From NCBI GenBank assembly GCA_009767595.1, contig VSDK01001438.1, positions 288,930 to 352,929 of the forward strand: a stretch of DNA of 64,000 bases. Reading direction: 5' to 3'. The notes beneath the pieces were generated by a model. The model was given only the letters and a program-made list of their open reading frames with translations. It was not told the DNA's origin and searched no databases. Position numbers and translations under genes: made by a program. Origin of the DNA: Symbiodinium kawagutii. Its lineage: Eukaryota; Sar; Dinophyceae; Suessiales; Symbiodiniaceae. Positions 63,340-64,000 of the stretch are shown here, one piece after another; the stretch's first letter is position 1; each line of letters begins with the position of its first letter.

Positions 63340-63660
63340 GTGGCTTTCGCTGGTTCTGTTCTGCTCTTCAGTCTCACTCCGAGCTCGGGAGAGGATGAGC
63401 CATTCATGGAAACAACTCCAAGGTGGGGACGACGTCAAAATGAAGGGGGCAATGTCCAGCGCATTGCCCGAGGCGCGTTCATGACACCTCCGTTGCTGAC
63501 TAAGTGGAAGGAGTTCAGGCAGGAGTTCAGGCAATGGGAAAGGTTGATTCACCCATTCACAAAAAAAGATCAAAAAGTACCTCCAAACCGAAAGACCCAG
63601 GAAGAATGGGTCGTTGGACCTATTGGAATCGGTACAGAAAATTTTGAAATATCTCGGTGA
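63340..63660 (+). CDS. Possible plus-strand coding segment
   Basis: 106 codons on the plus strand from ATG: MAFAGSVLLFSLTPSSGEDE, PRWGRRQNEGGNVQRIARGA, TKWKEFRQEFRQWERLIHPF and EEWVVGPIGIGTENFEISR. A 12-bp internal duplication gives EFRQEFRQ. The minus strand is open too. If real, it runs against the direction of all other exons. Confidence 0.22.
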   Translation: MAFAGSVLLFSLTPSSGEDEPFMETTPRWGRRQNEGGNVQRIARGAFMTPPLLTKWKEFRQEFRQWERLIHPFTKKDQKVPPNRKTQEEWVVGPIGIGTENFEISR

Positions 63661-63713
63661 TTGCTCCCTCTTGATGATGGAGAAGGGACCAACAAAGAAT
63701 GTAAAAATGCTAC

Positions 63714-63716
63714 AGG

Positions 63717-63755
<39 letters not shown>

Positions 63756-63756
63756 G
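63714..63756. repeat. (GAT)n microsatellite
   Basis: Fourteen or so GAT triplets; gives poly-Met or poly-Ile frames of no significance. Confidence 0.95.
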
Positions 63757-63867
63757 GATCCTAAAGCCTTTCCCTTTTTTCAGGTCTAAATCACCAAACA
63801 CAGGGCACACTACTCATCACCCCACTTCCTGGGCTTCGGAATCGATCCTGGAACCAACCCTGGGACC

Positions 63868-64000
63868 CTGGCTGGCGGTTGAACCACCCCTATGAAATGA
63901 TGAAAAATGGTTCAGCAATGTTGGTGATAGAAAAACTTTAAAAGTGGTTGGTGGTTTCAACTTCAACCCCTATTAAAATATGCTTGTCAACCAGCCATTT
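63868..64000. mobile_element. Family B: left end fragment and a second copy cut by the window end
   Basis: CTGGCGGTTGAACCACCCCT at 63870, then GTGGTTGGTGGTTTCAACTT at 63942 running to GTCAACCAGCCATTT at the last base. The second copy continues beyond the window. Confidence 0.75.

Noticed and set aside
1-64000. tRNA, rRNA or spliced-leader RNA genes
   Set aside because: I looked for B-box-like GGTTCGAATCC words and conserved rRNA or spliced-leader sequence; only isolated partial matches were found, with no cloverleaf or flanking context.

Overview
The window is eukaryotic nuclear DNA and very probably comes from a dinoflagellate, perhaps a Symbiodiniaceae-like one (inference). There are no bacterial-style genes, tRNAs or rRNAs. 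Coding sequence occurs as short, GC-rich exons in AT-richer DNA full of short inverted-repeat elements. Wherever splice phase can be checked, introns start with GT, GC or GA and end AG, mostly AG|G, which is typical of dinoflagellates. Almost every supported exon is on the minus strand, as expected for dinoflagellate one-way gene arrays. Exons were found by eye. The three chains below are supported by matching phase across junctions and by repeat period or family motif order. Isolated exons are much less certain. Layout, in minus-strand transcription order from right to left: 57.5-63.2 kb holds exons of one or more unrecognised genes; 55.6-56.9 kb is satellite DNA around an 884-base run of N; 51.2-53.5 kb is a 14-bp minisatellite, a 73-bp array and a degenerate TGCGCCTG array; 28-51 kb holds scattered minus-strand exon candidates, several membrane-like, among many MITE-like elements. 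From 26.9 to 10.8 kb runs an 11-exon chain for a leucine-rich-repeat (ribonuclease-inhibitor type) protein. Its LRR units are cut by phase-0 introns at two fixed places, and five of its ten introns use GC or GA donors. From 9.4 to 5.7 kb are exon candidates, including a 135-bp exon duplicated in tandem. At 5.19-4.82 kb is the 3' end of another gene. From 4.68 to 1.88 kb is a six-exon, 290-residue gene with the motif order of a dinoflagellate-expanded methyltransferase-like family (recognition from memory). At the left edge a pair of phase-0 exons is duplicated in tandem. The non-coding part is dominated by at least nine families of ~70-130 bp terminal-inverted-repeat elements, called A to I here, with several copies each in introns and between genes. 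They are candidates for MITEs or introners.
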